NCBI RefSeq assembly: GCF_003431975.1 | Contig: NZ_CP027116.1 | Coordinates: 682,001 to 746,000 of the forward strand | From: Bacillus pumilus | GTDB taxonomy: Bacteria; Bacillota; Bacilli; Bacillales; Bacillaceae | Reading direction: 5' to 3' | Length of the DNA stretch: 64,000 nucleotides | Part shown: positions 26,144 through 35,816 of the stretch, piece after piece | How positions within the stretch are numbered: position 1 is the stretch's first letter | Layout of the letters: each line of letters starts with the position of its first letter | Notes under the pieces: generated by a model | Database searches by the model: none | Told to the model about the DNA's origin: nothing | The model's input: the letters and a program-made list of their open reading frames with translations, nothing else | Program-made: the position numbers and the translations under genes

Positions 26144-27625
26144 TTATTTTGTTTCTTCTTCCAAGTGATCTTCCATTTTGGTAAATAGCTTCTTAGACGC
26201 TTTAGACGGTTTATTGGTCAAGAGGCTGACAATGATGGCAGTCAAACCACTCAAAATAAATCCGGGAACCATTTCGTACAAGCCAGTTGTATTATTCAAG
26301 CCGGTTGAGATCCATGTTAAAACAACCACTGCTCCTACAACCATTCCGGCTAGTGCACCGTGATGGTTCATTCGCTTCCAATATAGGCAGAGAAGGATGA
26401 CTGGACCGAATGAAGATCCAAAACCTGCCCAAGCATAACCAACAAGATCAAGAATGGTATCACTTGGATTAAGGGAAAGACAAAGCGCGATAATGGCCAC
26501 AACCAATACAGACATACGTCCGATCATCACCAGTTCTTTGTCTGACGCTTTTCTTCTAAAGAAAGTACGGTATAAATCCTCTGTCATTGCACTTGCAGTC
26601 ACAAGAAGCTGTGACGATATCGAACTCATAATCGCAGCTAAAATGGCAGAGAGTAAAAATCCAGTAATATACGGATGGAATAACACTTTAGAAAACACAA
26701 TAAAGATGGTTTCTGGGTCTGCTAAAGTCGTACTAGTTTCATGTACATAAGCGACACCGACTAATCCAACAGATAGCGAACCAATGACAGATACAATCAT
26801 CCAGCTCATACCGATACGACGTGCTGGCTTTAAATCTTTTACAGTCGTAATCGCCATAAATCGAACAATGATGTGCGGCTGTCCAAAGTAACCAAGCCCC
26901 CATGCTAAGAAGGAAATAATGCCAATGACGCTCGTTCCTCTGAATATATCAAGCAATTTCGGATCAATTTGTTGAATATCTTGATATGTGGCCATTGGAC
27001 CACCTAATTGAGTAAAGGCAACGATCGGCACGAGCACTAATGCTAAAAACATAATGGCCCCTTGAACAAAATCAGTTAAACTAACTGCCAAAAAGCCGCC
27101 GAATAAAGTGTATAAGATCACGATACTAGAGGTTAAAATTAAACCAAACATATAATTGGCACCAAATGCAGATTCGAATAAACGTCCGCCAGATACCATA
27201 CCTGATGAAGTGTACAGTGTAAAGAAAATCATAATAATGACAGCTGAGACAGCTTTTAATAAAGTAGAAGAATCTTTAAACCGTTTATCAAAAAAGTCAG
27301 GAATGGTGATCGCATCATCAGCAACCTCTGTATACGATCGTAAGCGAGGAGCTAAAAATAGATAATTCAAGTAAGCCCCACTAATCAAACCAACAGCAAG
27401 CCATCCTGACGAAAGCCCTGTTGTATACATTGCGCCTGGAAGCCCCATGAGCATCCAGCCGCTCATATCTGAAGCGCCAGCAGATAGAGCTGTCACGTAA
27501 GGACCTAGCCCGCGTCCACCTAACATATAATCATTCAAGTCATTTGTTTTTCTAAATGCATACCAGCCGATGACCAGCATTCCAATAAAATAAATAGATA
27601 GAGAAATTCCAATCTCAATACTCAT
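26144..27625 (-). CDS. opuE: Sodium/proline symporter OpuE (SSS family)
   Basis: 493-residue sodium:solute symporter with about 13 membrane segments. The N-terminal half has the proline-porter signature (LGGRGLGPYVTALSAGASDMSGW) and a GYFGQPHIIVRFMA segment typical of PutP/OpuE. It imports proline with Na+, in B. subtilis mainly for osmoprotection. Synteny (sapB upstream, gatCAB divergent downstream) supports OpuE rather than the catabolic PutP. The ATG follows AAAGGTGA. Upstream on the same strand is a close match to a sigma-B promoter, in line with the known stress control of opuE. Confidence 0.93.
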   Translation of the reverse strand: MSIEIGISLSIYFIGMLVIGWYAFRKTNDLNDYMLGGRGLGPYVTALSAGASDMSGWMLMGLPGAMYTTGLSSGWLAVGLISGAYLNYLFLAPRLRSYTEVADDAITIPDFFDKRFKDSSTLLKAVSAVIIMIFFTLYTSSGMVSGGRLFESAFGANYMFGLILTSSIVILYTLFGGFLAVSLTDFVQGAIMFLALVLVPIVAFTQLGGPMATYQDIQQIDPKLLDIFRGTSVIGIISFLAWGLGYFGQPHIIVRFMAITTVKDLKPARRIGMSWMIVSVIGSLSVGLVGVAYVHETSTTLADPETIFIVFSKVLFHPYITGFLLSAILAAIMSSISSQLLVTASAMTEDLYRTFFRRKASDKELVMIGRMSVLVVAIIALCLSLNPSDTILDLVGYAWAGFGSSFGPVILLCLYWKRMNHHGALAGMVVGAVVVLTWISTGLNNTTGLYEMVPGFILSGLTAIIVSLLTNKPSKASKKLFTKMEDHLEEETK

Positions 27626-27736
27626 GTTTCCATATCACCTTTTTCGTATTAATTTGACATCACCTCATTCGAAATATACACAGAACATCCGCATCGTCTG
27701 TCTGCTCACTACTATGGTTACTTAACCTATCAGAGT

Positions 27737-27763
27737 ATTCCCTGCTGATCAACCTTCTTAAAC
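27737..27763 (-). promoter_or_regulatory. Sigma-B promoter of opuE
   Basis: Read on the minus strand, GTTTAA (27758-27763), a 15-bp spacer and GGGAAT (27737-27742) match the sigma-B consensus GTTTAA-N12-15-GGGWAW. It lies about 110 bp upstream of the opuE start. B. subtilis opuE is known to have a sigma-A and a sigma-B promoter; I could not assign the sigma-A one with confidence. Confidence 0.7.
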
Positions 27764-27810
27764 CTCTTTCTCACATAAAAAAATGCGTGAATGATTGATA
27801 AGAATCTATA

Positions 27811-27824
27811 TGTAAGCGCTACCA
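27811..27824. promoter_or_regulatory. cre-like (CcpA) site
   Basis: TGTAAGCGCTACCA matches the catabolite-response consensus TGWNANCGNTNWCA at all but one position. It lies upstream of the opuE promoter and well upstream of gatC. Its function is uncertain. Confidence 0.35.
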
Positions 27825-27944
27825 AAAACATTTAAAAGAAAAAATTTTCTGAAAAATAAACAATTCCTGATACTAACGATTTTCATCCTTTCTAGTGTTA
27901 AAAGGTCATTGGGTGAAAGGCTCCCTTCTCATGCCTTCGCAAAG

Positions 27945-27974
27945 TTGCTTTAGAACAGTAAAATTTGATATGAT
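27945..27974 (+). promoter_or_regulatory. Sigma-A promoter of gatCAB
   Basis: TTGCTT (27945-27950), an 18-bp spacer and TATGAT (27969-27974), about 60 bp upstream of the gatC start. Confidence 0.6.
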
Positions 27975-28034
27975 AAAGTGTATATGACTTATGATCATGA
28001 CTACGAACACGTATCATTTTGGAGGTGAACCTGC

Positions 28035-28325
28035 ATGTCAAGAATTTCAATAGAAGAAGTAAAGCATGTTGCACATTTGGCACGGCTTGCGATTACAGAA
28101 GAAGAAGCTGAGATGTTTACAGAACAGCTTGATAGCATCATTTCATTTGCAGAGCAGTTAAACGAGGTAGATACGGAAAACGTTGAACCAACAACACACG
28201 TATTAAAAATGAAAAACGTCATGAGAGAAGATGTTCCGAATAAAGGTCTTTCCATTGAGGCAGTCATCAAAAACGCGCCTGATCATAAAGACGGCTATAT
28301 TCGTGTGCCATCAATTTTGGACTAA
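28035..28325 (+). CDS. gatC: Asp-tRNA(Asn)/Glu-tRNA(Gln) amidotransferase subunit C
   Basis: 96-residue GatC with the family pattern [15 protein letters not shown] near the N-terminus and [16 protein letters not shown] following. GatC stabilises the GatAB heterodimer that amidates misacylated Glu-tRNA(Gln) and Asp-tRNA(Asn). The ATG is 6 bp after GGAGGTGA. It is the first gene of the gatCAB operon; gatA begins 14 bp after its stop. Confidence 0.97.
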
Positions 28326-28339
28326 AGGAGGCCTGAGGC

Positions 28340-29797
28340 ATGTCACTGTTTGACCACAAAATTTCTGAATTAAAAGAGCTTTTACATAAAAAGGAACTGT
28401 CTGTTTCTGATTTAGTGGACGAGTCTTATAAACGAATCAATGAAGTAGACGGGAAAGTACAAGCATTTCTTGCACTGGACGAAGAAAAGGCTCGTGCATA
28501 TGCAAAGGAATTGGACGAGGCAGTTGGTGAAAAGGACGAGCTTGGTTTATTGTTCGGTATGCCAATCGGTGTGAAAGATAATATCGTGACAAAGGATTTA
28601 CGTACAACAGCTTCTAGTAAAATCCTACAAAACTTTGATCCAATTTATGATGCAACGGTTGTGAATCGTTTGAGAGATGCGGAAGCCGTTACAATTGGTA
28701 AATTGAACATGGACGAATTCGCTATGGGATCTTCTACAGAGAACTCAGGCTACAAAGCAACGAAAAACCCATGGAATTTGAATACTGTTCCAGGTGGATC
28801 AAGTGGTGGATCAGCAGCATCTGTTGCAGCAGGTGAAGTGCCATTCTCACTTGGATCAGATACAGGTGGTTCCATTCGTCAGCCGGCATCTTTCTGCGGA
28901 GTTGTGGGTCTAAAGCCGACATATGGCCGTGTATCTAGATACGGTTTAATTGCATTTGCATCTTCATTAGATCAAATCGGACCGATTACACGTAACGTAG
29001 AAGACAACGCATATGTTCTTCAAGCGATTTCTGGCGTTGATCAAATGGATGCAACGAGTGCAAATGTCGACGTACCAGATTTTCTTTCTTCATTAACTGG
29101 AGACATTAAAGGCTTGAAAATTGCAGTGCCAAAAGAATACCTTGGAGAAGGTGTTGGCGAGGAAGCAAAAGAATCTGTTCTTAAAGCGTTAAAAGTATTA
29201 GAAGGACTTGGTGCAACATGGGAAGAGGTGTCTCTGCCGCATTCTAAATATGCGCTTGCGACTTACTACTTGCTGTCTTCTTCAGAAGCATCTGCGAACC
29301 TTGCGCGCTTTGACGGCATCCGCTATGGCTACCGTACAGATCATGCCGACAACTTGGTTGATTTATATAAAAATACACGTTCTGAAGGCTTTGGTAACGA
29401 AGTGAAAAGGCGCATCATGCTTGGCACATTCGCTCTTAGCTCAGGATATTATGATGCATACTATAAGAAGGCGCAAAAAGTCCGTACATTGATCAAAAAA
29501 GACTTTGAAGATGTTTTTGAAAAGTATGATGTCATTGTAGGTCCAACAACACCAACTCCTGCATTTAAGATTGGTGAAAAGACAAGCGATCCATTAACGA
29601 TGTATGCAAACGATATTTTAACGATCCCTGTAAACCTTGCAGGCGTTCCTGGAATCAGTGTACCTTGTGGATTTGCCAACGGTCTTCCGTTAGGACTGCA
29701 AATCATCGGCAAGCACTTTGATGAAGGAACGGTTTACCGCGTGGCTCACGCTTTCGAGCAAGCAACAGATCATCATAAAGCAAAACCTGAACTGTAA
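28340..29797 (+). CDS. gatA: Asp/Glu-tRNA amidotransferase subunit A (glutaminase/amidase)
   Basis: 485-residue amidase-signature enzyme that frees ammonia from glutamine for GatB. The Ser-cisSer-Lys catalytic set is present: Lys79 in GVKDNI, the serine in GGSSGGSAA and the nucleophile in [11 protein letters not shown]. Length is normal. The start follows AAAGGAGG. The gene is in an operon with gatC and gatB, with gaps of 14 and 13 bp. Confidence 0.97.
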   Translation: MSLFDHKISELKELLHKKELSVSDLVDESYKRINEVDGKVQAFLALDEEKARAYAKELDEAVGEKDELGLLFGMPIGVKDNIVTKDLRTTASSKILQNFDPIYDATVVNRLRDAEAVTIGKLNMDEFAMGSSTENSGYKATKNPWNLNTVPGGSSGGSAASVAAGEVPFSLGSDTGGSIRQPASFCGVVGLKPTYGRVSRYGLIAFASSLDQIGPITRNVEDNAYVLQAISGVDQMDATSANVDVPDFLSSLTGDIKGLKIAVPKEYLGEGVGEEAKESVLKALKVLEGLGATWEEVSLPHSKYALATYYLLSSSEASANLARFDGIRYGYRTDHADNLVDLYKNTRSEGFGNEVKRRIMLGTFALSSGYYDAYYKKAQKVRTLIKKDFEDVFEKYDVIVGPTTPTPAFKIGEKTSDPLTMYANDILTIPVNLAGVPGISVPCGFANGLPLGLQIIGKHFDEGTVYRVAHAFEQATDHHKAKPEL

Positions 29798-29810
29798 GGG
29801 GTGAATCAGA

Positions 29811-31241
29811 ATGAACTTTGAAACGGTAATTGGACTTGAAGTCCACGTTGAGCTAAAAACACAATCAAAAATTTTCTCCAGCTCGCCGACACCTTTTGGT
29901 GCAGCTGCCAACACGCAAACAAGCGTCATCGACCTTGGATATCCTGGCGTATTGCCAGTATTGAACAAAGAAGCAGTGAACTTTGCGATGAAAGCGGCCA
30001 TGGCGCTGAACTGTGAGATCGCAACAGATACAAAATTTGACCGTAAAAACTACTTCTATCCTGATAACCCAAAGGCGTATCAAATTTCTCAATTTGATAA
30101 ACCGATCGGTGAGAACGGCTGGATTGAAATTGAAGTAGAAGGTAAAACAAAACGAATCGGTATTACGCGTCTTCATTTGGAAGAGGATGCTGGAAAACTG
30201 ACGCATACAGGCGACGGTTATTCACTTGTCGATTTCAACCGTCAAGGCACACCGCTTGTTGAAATCGTTTCTGAGCCAGACATTCGGACACCAGAAGAAG
30301 CGTATGCGTACTTAGAAAAACTAAAATCTATTATTCAATATACCGGCGTTTCTGACTGTAAGATGGAAGAAGGCTCGCTTCGCTGTGACGCCAATATTTC
30401 TCTTCGTCCGATTGGCCGTGAAGAGTTTGGAACGAAAACAGAGCTTAAGAACTTGAACTCGTTTGCTTTCGTACAAAAGGGCCTAGAATTCGAAGAGAAA
30501 CGTCAAGAGCAAGTATTGCTTTCTGGCGGCTTGATCGAGCAGGAAACGCGCCGCTATGACGAAGCGTCTAAAAAGACGATCCTGATGCGCGTCAAAGAGG
30601 GCTCTGATGATTACCGCTACTTCCCAGAACCAGATTTGGTGGAGCTGTACATTGATGACGAGTGGAAAGAACGCGTAAGAGCATCGATTCCAGAGCTTCC
30701 AGACGAGCGCCGTAAACGCTACATTGATGAGCTTGGACTTCCTGCATATGATGCTATGGTACTGACGCTGACAAAGGAAATGTCTGATTTCTTTGAAGCG
30801 ACCATTTCAGAAGGTGCAGAAGCGAAGCAAGCTTCAAACTGGCTGATGGGTGAAGTATCTGCCTACTTAAACTCTGCTCAAAAAGAGCTGGAAGATACAA
30901 AGCTAACGCCGCAAGGCCTTGCTGGTATGATCAGGCTTATTGAAAAAGGAACGATTTCTTCTAAAATTGCTAAAAAGGTATTCAAAGAGCTGATTGAAAA
31001 TGGGGGAGACGCAGAAACAATCGTTAAAGAAAAAGGACTTGTCCAAATTTCTGACGAAGGTGCGCTGCTCAAACTTGTCACTGAAGCACTTGATAACAAC
31101 CCGCAATCTATTGATGACTTTAAAAATGGAAAAGACCGCGCGATTGGTTTCTTAGTCGGACAAATCATGAAGGCATCGAAGGGACAAGCGAACCCGCCGA
31201 TGGTCAACAAGATTCTCCTAGAAGAAATCAAAAAACGCTAA
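29811..31241 (+). CDS. gatB: Asp/Glu-tRNA amidotransferase subunit B
   Basis: 476-residue GatB opening with [14 protein letters not shown]. Further family motifs are [28 protein letters not shown] and [17 protein letters not shown], with a C-terminal YqeY/tail domain ending in VNKILLEEI. It kinases the tRNA-bound acyl group and amidates it with ammonia supplied by GatA. It is the last gene of gatCAB and is followed by a strong terminator. Confidence 0.97.
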   Translation: MNFETVIGLEVHVELKTQSKIFSSSPTPFGAAANTQTSVIDLGYPGVLPVLNKEAVNFAMKAAMALNCEIATDTKFDRKNYFYPDNPKAYQISQFDKPIGENGWIEIEVEGKTKRIGITRLHLEEDAGKLTHTGDGYSLVDFNRQGTPLVEIVSEPDIRTPEEAYAYLEKLKSIIQYTGVSDCKMEEGSLRCDANISLRPIGREEFGTKTELKNLNSFAFVQKGLEFEEKRQEQVLLSGGLIEQETRRYDEASKKTILMRVKEGSDDYRYFPEPDLVELYIDDEWKERVRASIPELPDERRKRYIDELGLPAYDAMVLTLTKEMSDFFEATISEGAEAKQASNWLMGEVSAYLNSAQKELEDTKLTPQGLAGMIRLIEKGTISSKIAKKVFKELIENGGDAETIVKEKGLVQISDEGALLKLVTEALDNNPQSIDDFKNGKDRAIGFLVGQIMKASKGQANPPMVNKILLEEIKKR

Positions 31242-31246
31242 ATAGC

Positions 31247-31275
31247 AAAAACCGCCTTATGGTAGAGGCGGTTTT
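31247..31275 (+). terminator. Terminator of gatCAB
   Basis: AAAACCGCC (31248-31256) pairs with GGCGGTTTT, followed by seven or more T, six bases after the gatB stop. Confidence 0.9.
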
Positions 31276-31423
31276 TTTGTTGGTGGACGTGGCAGGGTCT
31301 TACTATAGATTCAGACCACCGCCGTATATCAATTTTGAGATTCATTTCTTATAATGAAGCATAAGCGAAAGTGCACATTCGAAGGGGATAAAGGTGAACT
31401 AAATCGAAAAATAGCACGTAATG

Positions 31424-32269
31424 TTATGGAAGAAACAGCTTCAATTGTTCTACTACTCTTATGACAGCAGGCTCCTCACACTTTTCTAAATTTGTCAGCA
31501 TCCCTTGAATGACTGGTTTACGAGGCTCAGCTTTCGCCAGTTCTTCTTCAATGACTTCAATGGATACAAGGGTATCATCGGAAAGCAGATGCTCAAGTTT
31601 TATTAAACGAAGCTCCTCTTGAAGGGAAGCCGCACTCGGCGCTTCATCGTCCCAAATGGCTTGCTTCAGGATCGGCTTCGTCTGAGAACGAAGCATCCCG
31701 TGGACCAAATCATCAAACCGTTCGAGTATAAAGGAAGAGAGCTCATCAAATGATAATTGCATCTGATCTTGTAAAAGCAAGACCTGCACATACGATTGGA
31801 TGATACCTTGGATCATGACTGACAGGTCAGTTATGTAGGGTTCGATCTCCTGTCCATAAGTGGTCAAGATGGAAATTTGAATTTCATCATGCATTTGTTT
31901 CTTCACAGTTTTTGAATATTTTTTAATTTGCTGGTTTTCCGGAATAATGTTCTCGCTGAGGATCAAAATGATAAAATCCTTGTTCTCGGCAAAATGCTGG
32001 AACTGTTCAGCGATTTGTTTCTGAAAGATATCTCTCGGCGCGAGATGCTGATTCTCTTTTCGAATCGTTTCAATACTTTGCATAGACGTGTCGATATAAT
32101 ATTCAAACGCTCGGTTGAAAAGCTGTTCTTTTGATTTGAAATGTAAATAAAATGCGCCTTTTGATATTCCGCACTCATCTGCAATTTCCTGAATGGTCGT
32201 AGAAGAAAAACCTTTTTTCGCAAACAATTGGATGCTTGCTTTAATGATTTTTTCTTTTTTTTCGTTCAT
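31424..32269 (-). CDS. yerO: TetR family transcriptional regulator (YerO-like)
   Basis: 281 residues with an N-terminal TetR helix-turn-helix (about 8-55: LFAKKGFSSTTIQEIADECG..KGAFYLHFKSKEQLF) and a ligand-binding C-terminal part. It is divergent from swrC, as yerO is in B. subtilis. A palindromic site overlaps the swrC transcription start region, so it probably represses the RND pump and perhaps itself; the effector is not visible from sequence. Confidence 0.88.
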   Translation of the reverse strand: MNEKKEKIIKASIQLFAKKGFSSTTIQEIADECGISKGAFYLHFKSKEQLFNRAFEYYIDTSMQSIETIRKENQHLAPRDIFQKQIAEQFQHFAENKDFIILILSENIIPENQQIKKYSKTVKKQMHDEIQISILTTYGQEIEPYITDLSVMIQGIIQSYVQVLLLQDQMQLSFDELSSFILERFDDLVHGMLRSQTKPILKQAIWDDEAPSAASLQEELRLIKLEHLLSDDTLVSIEVIEEELAKAEPRKPVIQGMLTNLEKCEEPAVIRVVEQLKLFLP

Positions 32270-32321
32270 GAAATAAGGCCCCTTCAGCTTTAGAATGTTA
32301 CGTCAAACGCAAGTGAAATGG

Positions 32322-32374
32322 TTGACGGCATTGTATATCACCGTTTATTATGATATAGAATGACCAGTCAGTCA
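32322..32374 (+). promoter_or_regulatory. swrC promoter with TetR-type operator
   Basis: TTGACG (32322-32327), an 18-bp spacer and TATTAT (32346-32351) form a plausible sigma-A promoter. TGACCAGTCAGTCA (32361-32374), with TGAC/GTCA arms, sits over the expected +1, a typical place for repression by the divergent TetR regulator. Confidence 0.55.
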
Positions 32375-32400
32375 ATACATAAAGGAAAATGGAGGACATA

Positions 32401-35400
32401 ATGAATTCGATCATCAATTTTGTATTAAAGAATAAGTTCGCTGTATGGCTCATGACGATTATCGTAACAGTTGCTGGTCTATATGCCGGATTGAACATGA
32501 AACAAGAATCAATCCCGAATATCAACACTCCAGTCATTACGGTTTCTACAACGTATCCTGGCGCAACGCCGGACGAAGTATCAGATAAGGTGACCGATCC
32601 AATAGAGAAGTCTATTCAAAACCTCAACGGAGTCAATGTGGTCACATCCAACTCATTTGAAAATGCCTCATCAATTCAAGTCGAGTACGATTACAGCAAA
32701 GACATGGATGAAGCAAAGAAGGAAATTGAAGATGCGATTAGCAATATCAATTTTCCGGAAAATGCAGAAAAACCAAAAATCGCACGCTTTAGCATCAACG
32801 CGATTCCAATTTTAGCTCTTAGTGTCTCTGGTGATAAAGAATCACTAGAAGACCTTACTCAAAAAGTAGAAGAAGACCTTGTTCCTTCACTTGAAGGCTT
32901 AGATGGTGTCTCTTCCGTAGAAGCTTCAGGACAGCAAATCAAAGAAGTGGAATTTTCTTTTAAACAAAAGAAATTAAAAGAATATGGTTTAGATGAAGAA
33001 ACTGTCCAAAACATGATCAAAGGCTCTGATGTCAATGTACCATTAGGTCTATACACATTCGGCAACAATCAAAAATCAGTTGTCGTGGACGGCAATATTT
33101 TAAGCGTCAAAGATTTGAAAAATATGCGAATCCCTGTCACACCAAGTGCAAGCGGCAGTGCGGGAAGCGCTGGAGCTGGAGCACCATCTAGCGGCTCTCA
33201 AAACCCAGGTGCGCAAGGTGCGGAGCAGCAGGCTGGAAATGCAAGTCAGCAGCAAGCAGCAGCTCAGCAGCAAACTGGTGGAGGTGCAGCAAGCAGTCAA
33301 TCTGTAGAGCTGCCGACGATCAAGCTTTCTGAAATTGCGGATATTAAAGTCGTAAAAGATGCAGAATCGATTTCTAGAACAAATGGAAAAGACAGCATCG
33401 GTCTGCAAATTGTCAAAGGGTCTGATGCCAACACTGTGAGTGTGGCAGAAGAAGTGACGAAAGAGCTTGAGAAATTCAAAAAAGACAACAAAGGATTCAA
33501 AGTAAGTACGACATATGATCAAGCTGAGCCGATTAAAGAGTCTGTCAGCACAATGCTAAACAAGGCAATCATCGGAGCAATCTTTGCGATCATTATCATC
33601 CTATTGTTCCTTCGAGATATCAAATCAACATTAATTTCGGTCATCTCCATTCCGTTATCACTGTTGATTGCTGTTTTATTATTAAATCAGCTGGATATTA
33701 CATTAAATATCATGACACTTGGTGCCATGACCGTCGCCATTGGGCGTGTGGTCGATGACTCGATTGTGGTCATAGAAAATATCTATCGACGAATGGCATT
33801 AAAGGATGAACCGTTAAAAGGCAAAGCACTCGTCAGAGAAGCCACAAAAGAAATGTTTATCCCGATCATGTCTTCGACGATTGTCACAATTGCGGTATTC
33901 TTACCATTAGCATTAGTAGGCGGAATGATCGGTGAACTATTCATTCCATTTGCCCTGACGATTGTGTTTGCTTTACTTGCTTCACTGCTTGTGGCCATTA
34001 CGATTGTTCCAATGATGGCACACAGTCTATTTAAAAAGAACCTGTACGGCACAGCGAAAAAAGTGAAAGAACATAAACCAAGCAAACTTGCTGGTGGTTA
34101 TCGACGTGTACTCAATTGGACACTGAACCATAAATGGATCACATCAGGAATTGCGGTTCTTATGCTCGTTGGAAGCTTATTCTTAGCACCACTTGTCGGT
34201 GTCAGCTTCTTACCGCAGGAAGCAGACAAAACGGCAATGGTGACTTACACTCCAGAGCCTGGACAAACGAGAGAACAAGCAATTGATGAAACGAAAAAGG
34301 CAGAAGAATACTTAATGAAACGTGACCATGTCAATACAGTTCAATATTCATTAGGCTCTTCAAATGCGCTGACAGCAAGTGTTGGTGGAAACTCTAACGG
34401 TGCATTATTCTTCGTACAATACGACGAGGACACACCAAACTTTGATAAAGAAAAAGATAAAGTGGTCAAAGCCCTGCAAGACAAAGCGACTAAAGGGGAA
34501 TGGAAATCACAAGACTTCTCATCTGCTGGCGCAAGCAATACGGTAACGTACTATGTCTACGGTGACAAAGTCAGCGATATTGAAGGCACAGTAAAAGATG
34601 TGGAAAACATCTTAAAAGATGAGAAAAACTTAAAAAATGTCAGCACAAGCTTATCTGAGAAATACGACGAATATACGTTTAATGCAGATCAAGAAAAACT
34701 GGCGAAGCTGGGTCTAACTGCTTCACAAATCGCTCAAGCGATTGCCCCTCAAAATAGTGAAACAACACTAACGAAAGTCACAGAGGACGGCAAAGAACTT
34801 GATGTGAAGCTTCAAACCGAAAAAGACGAATATAAGAGCAAAAAAGATTTAGAAAATAAAAAGATCACAACACCAACAGGACAACAAGTCCGAATTGGCG
34901 ATGTCGTAAAAGTAAAAGACGGTACGACAGCAAATACGGTGACAAAACGTGATGGGAAAATCTACGCAGAAGTGTCTGGTGACATGACAACAGACAACGT
35001 CTCAAGTGTAACGCAGGATGTTCAGAAGAAAGTTGACAAGCTTGATGTAAAGTCTGGCGTAAAGATTGACACAGGCGGCGTAAGTGCGGATATTGAGGAA
35101 TCCTTTACACAGCTTGGGCTTGCCATGCTTGCAGCGATTGCCATTGTGTATCTCGTTCTCGTCATTACATTTGGCGGAGGGCTTGCACCATTTGCGATTC
35201 TGTTCTCACTTCCATTTACGATTATTGGTGCACTCGTTGGACTGTTTGTAGCAAAAGAAACCATCAGCTTAAATGCCATGATTGGATTGCTGATGTTGAT
35301 TGGGATCGTTGTCACAAATGCCATCGTCTTGATTGACCGCGTCATTCATAAAGAAAAAGAAGGTCTTTCAACAAGAGAAGCATTGCTTGAAGCAGGAACA

Positions 35401-35625
35401 ATAAGATTACGTCCAATCTTAATGACTGCCCTTGCGACGATCGGTGCACTGCTGCCACTCGCATTAGGATTTGAAGGCGGAAGCCAGATCGTATCAAAAG
35501 GACTTGGGGTGACCGTGATCGGCGGTTTAACAAGTTCTACACTTCTCACATTGGTCATCGTACCAATCGTGTATGAAATTTTAAGCAAATTCAGACGTAA
35601 GAATAAGTACGCTGAAGAAGAATAA
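32401..35625 (+). CDS. swrC: RND family efflux pump SwrC
   Basis: 1074-residue RND transporter with 12 membrane segments, two large extracytoplasmic loops and the proton-relay acidic pair in GRVVDDSIVV. In B. subtilis SwrC is needed for swarming and for resistance to its own surfactin. I place the start at the ATG at 32401, 5 bp after GGAGG; the ATG at 32389 lies upstream of that site. Residues about 249-303 form a low-complexity Gly/Ala/Ser/Gln insert in the first loop. Its neighbours yerO and dgkB match B. subtilis. The pump might also export products of this strain's own synthases, which is a guess. Confidence 0.93.
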   Translation: MNSIINFVLKNKFAVWLMTIIVTVAGLYAGLNMKQESIPNINTPVITVSTTYPGATPDEVSDKVTDPIEKSIQNLNGVNVVTSNSFENASSIQVEYDYSKDMDEAKKEIEDAISNINFPENAEKPKIARFSINAIPILALSVSGDKESLEDLTQKVEEDLVPSLEGLDGVSSVEASGQQIKEVEFSFKQKKLKEYGLDEETVQNMIKGSDVNVPLGLYTFGNNQKSVVVDGNILSVKDLKNMRIPVTPSASGSAGSAGAGAPSSGSQNPGAQGAEQQAGNASQQQAAAQQQTGGGAASSQSVELPTIKLSEIADIKVVKDAESISRTNGKDSIGLQIVKGSDANTVSVAEEVTKELEKFKKDNKGFKVSTTYDQAEPIKESVSTMLNKAIIGAIFAIIIILLFLRDIKSTLISVISIPLSLLIAVLLLNQLDITLNIMTLGAMTVAIGRVVDDSIVVIENIYRRMALKDEPLKGKALVREATKEMFIPIMSSTIVTIAVFLPLALVGGMIGELFIPFALTIVFALLASLLVAITIVPMMAHSLFKKNLYGTAKKVKEHKPSKLAGGYRRVLNWTLNHKWITSGIAVLMLVGSLFLAPLVGVSFLPQEADKTAMVTYTPEPGQTREQAIDETKKAEEYLMKRDHVNTVQYSLGSSNALTASVGGNSNGALFFVQYDEDTPNFDKEKDKVVKALQDKATKGEWKSQDFSSAGASNTVTYYVYGDKVSDIEGTVKDVENILKDEKNLKNVSTSLSEKYDEYTFNADQEKLAKLGLTASQIAQAIAPQNSETTLTKVTEDGKELDVKLQTEKDEYKSKKDLENKKITTPTGQQVRIGDVVKVKDGTTANTVTKRDGKIYAEVSGDMTTDNVSSVTQDVQKKVDKLDVKSGVKIDTGGVSADIEESFTQLGLAMLAAIAIVYLVLVITFGGGLAPFAILFSLPFTIIGALVGLFVAKETISLNAMIGLLMLIGIVVTNAIVLIDRVIHKEKEGLSTREALLEAGTIRLRPILMTALATIGALLPLALGFEGGSQIVSKGLGVTVIGGLTSSTLLTLVIVPIVYEILSKFRRKNKYAEEE

Positions 35626-35632
35626 GAGGAAG

Positions 35633-35654
35633 CCCCGCTCATTGGCGGGGTTTT
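35633..35654 (+). terminator. Terminator of swrC
   Basis: CCCCGC-6 nt-GCGGGG followed by TTTT, eight bases after the swrC stop. Confidence 0.8.
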
Positions 35655-35666
35655 CAGCATGTAGAC

Positions 35667-35762
35667 AAACCTTCGCATTCGTTGTCAGTCCTGTGCGCTG
35701 GTGCTCAAGAATGTCAAATTCGCTCCGCGCCAGTGCTCGCCCTTCCTAGACTGCAAAGGTTT
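35667..35762. repeat. Structured 96-bp inverted-repeat element
   Basis: The outer arms AAACCTTCGCA (35667-35677) and TGCAAAGGTTT (35752-35762) pair at 10 of 11 positions. The inner arms GCGCTGGTGC (35695-35704) and GCGCCAGTGC (35727-35736) pair fully if two G-U pairs are allowed. No ORF is associated. It may be a dispersed palindromic element or a small structured RNA. Only one copy was noticed in the window. Confidence 0.45.
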
Positions 35763-35787
35763 TCTATCACGCTGTAAAGAAGAAAAA

Positions 35788-35812
35788 GGGCTGAAAAAAA
35801 TCATTTCAGCCC
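35788..35812. terminator. Terminator of nucleoside hydrolase gene
   Basis: GGGCTGAAA (35788-35796) and TTTCAGCCC (35804-35812) form a 9-bp stem with T-runs on both strands. Confidence 0.85.
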
Positions 35813-35816
35813 TTTT

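Larger units (their letters stand above)
27626..28034. other. Intergenic region between divergent opuE and gatC
   Basis: This 409-bp gap contains no coding sequence I can support. It holds the sigma-B-type opuE promoter, a cre-like palindrome and the gatC promoter, listed separately. The middle is strongly A/T-rich, with runs of A and T around 27780 and 27830-27870. Confidence 0.7.
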
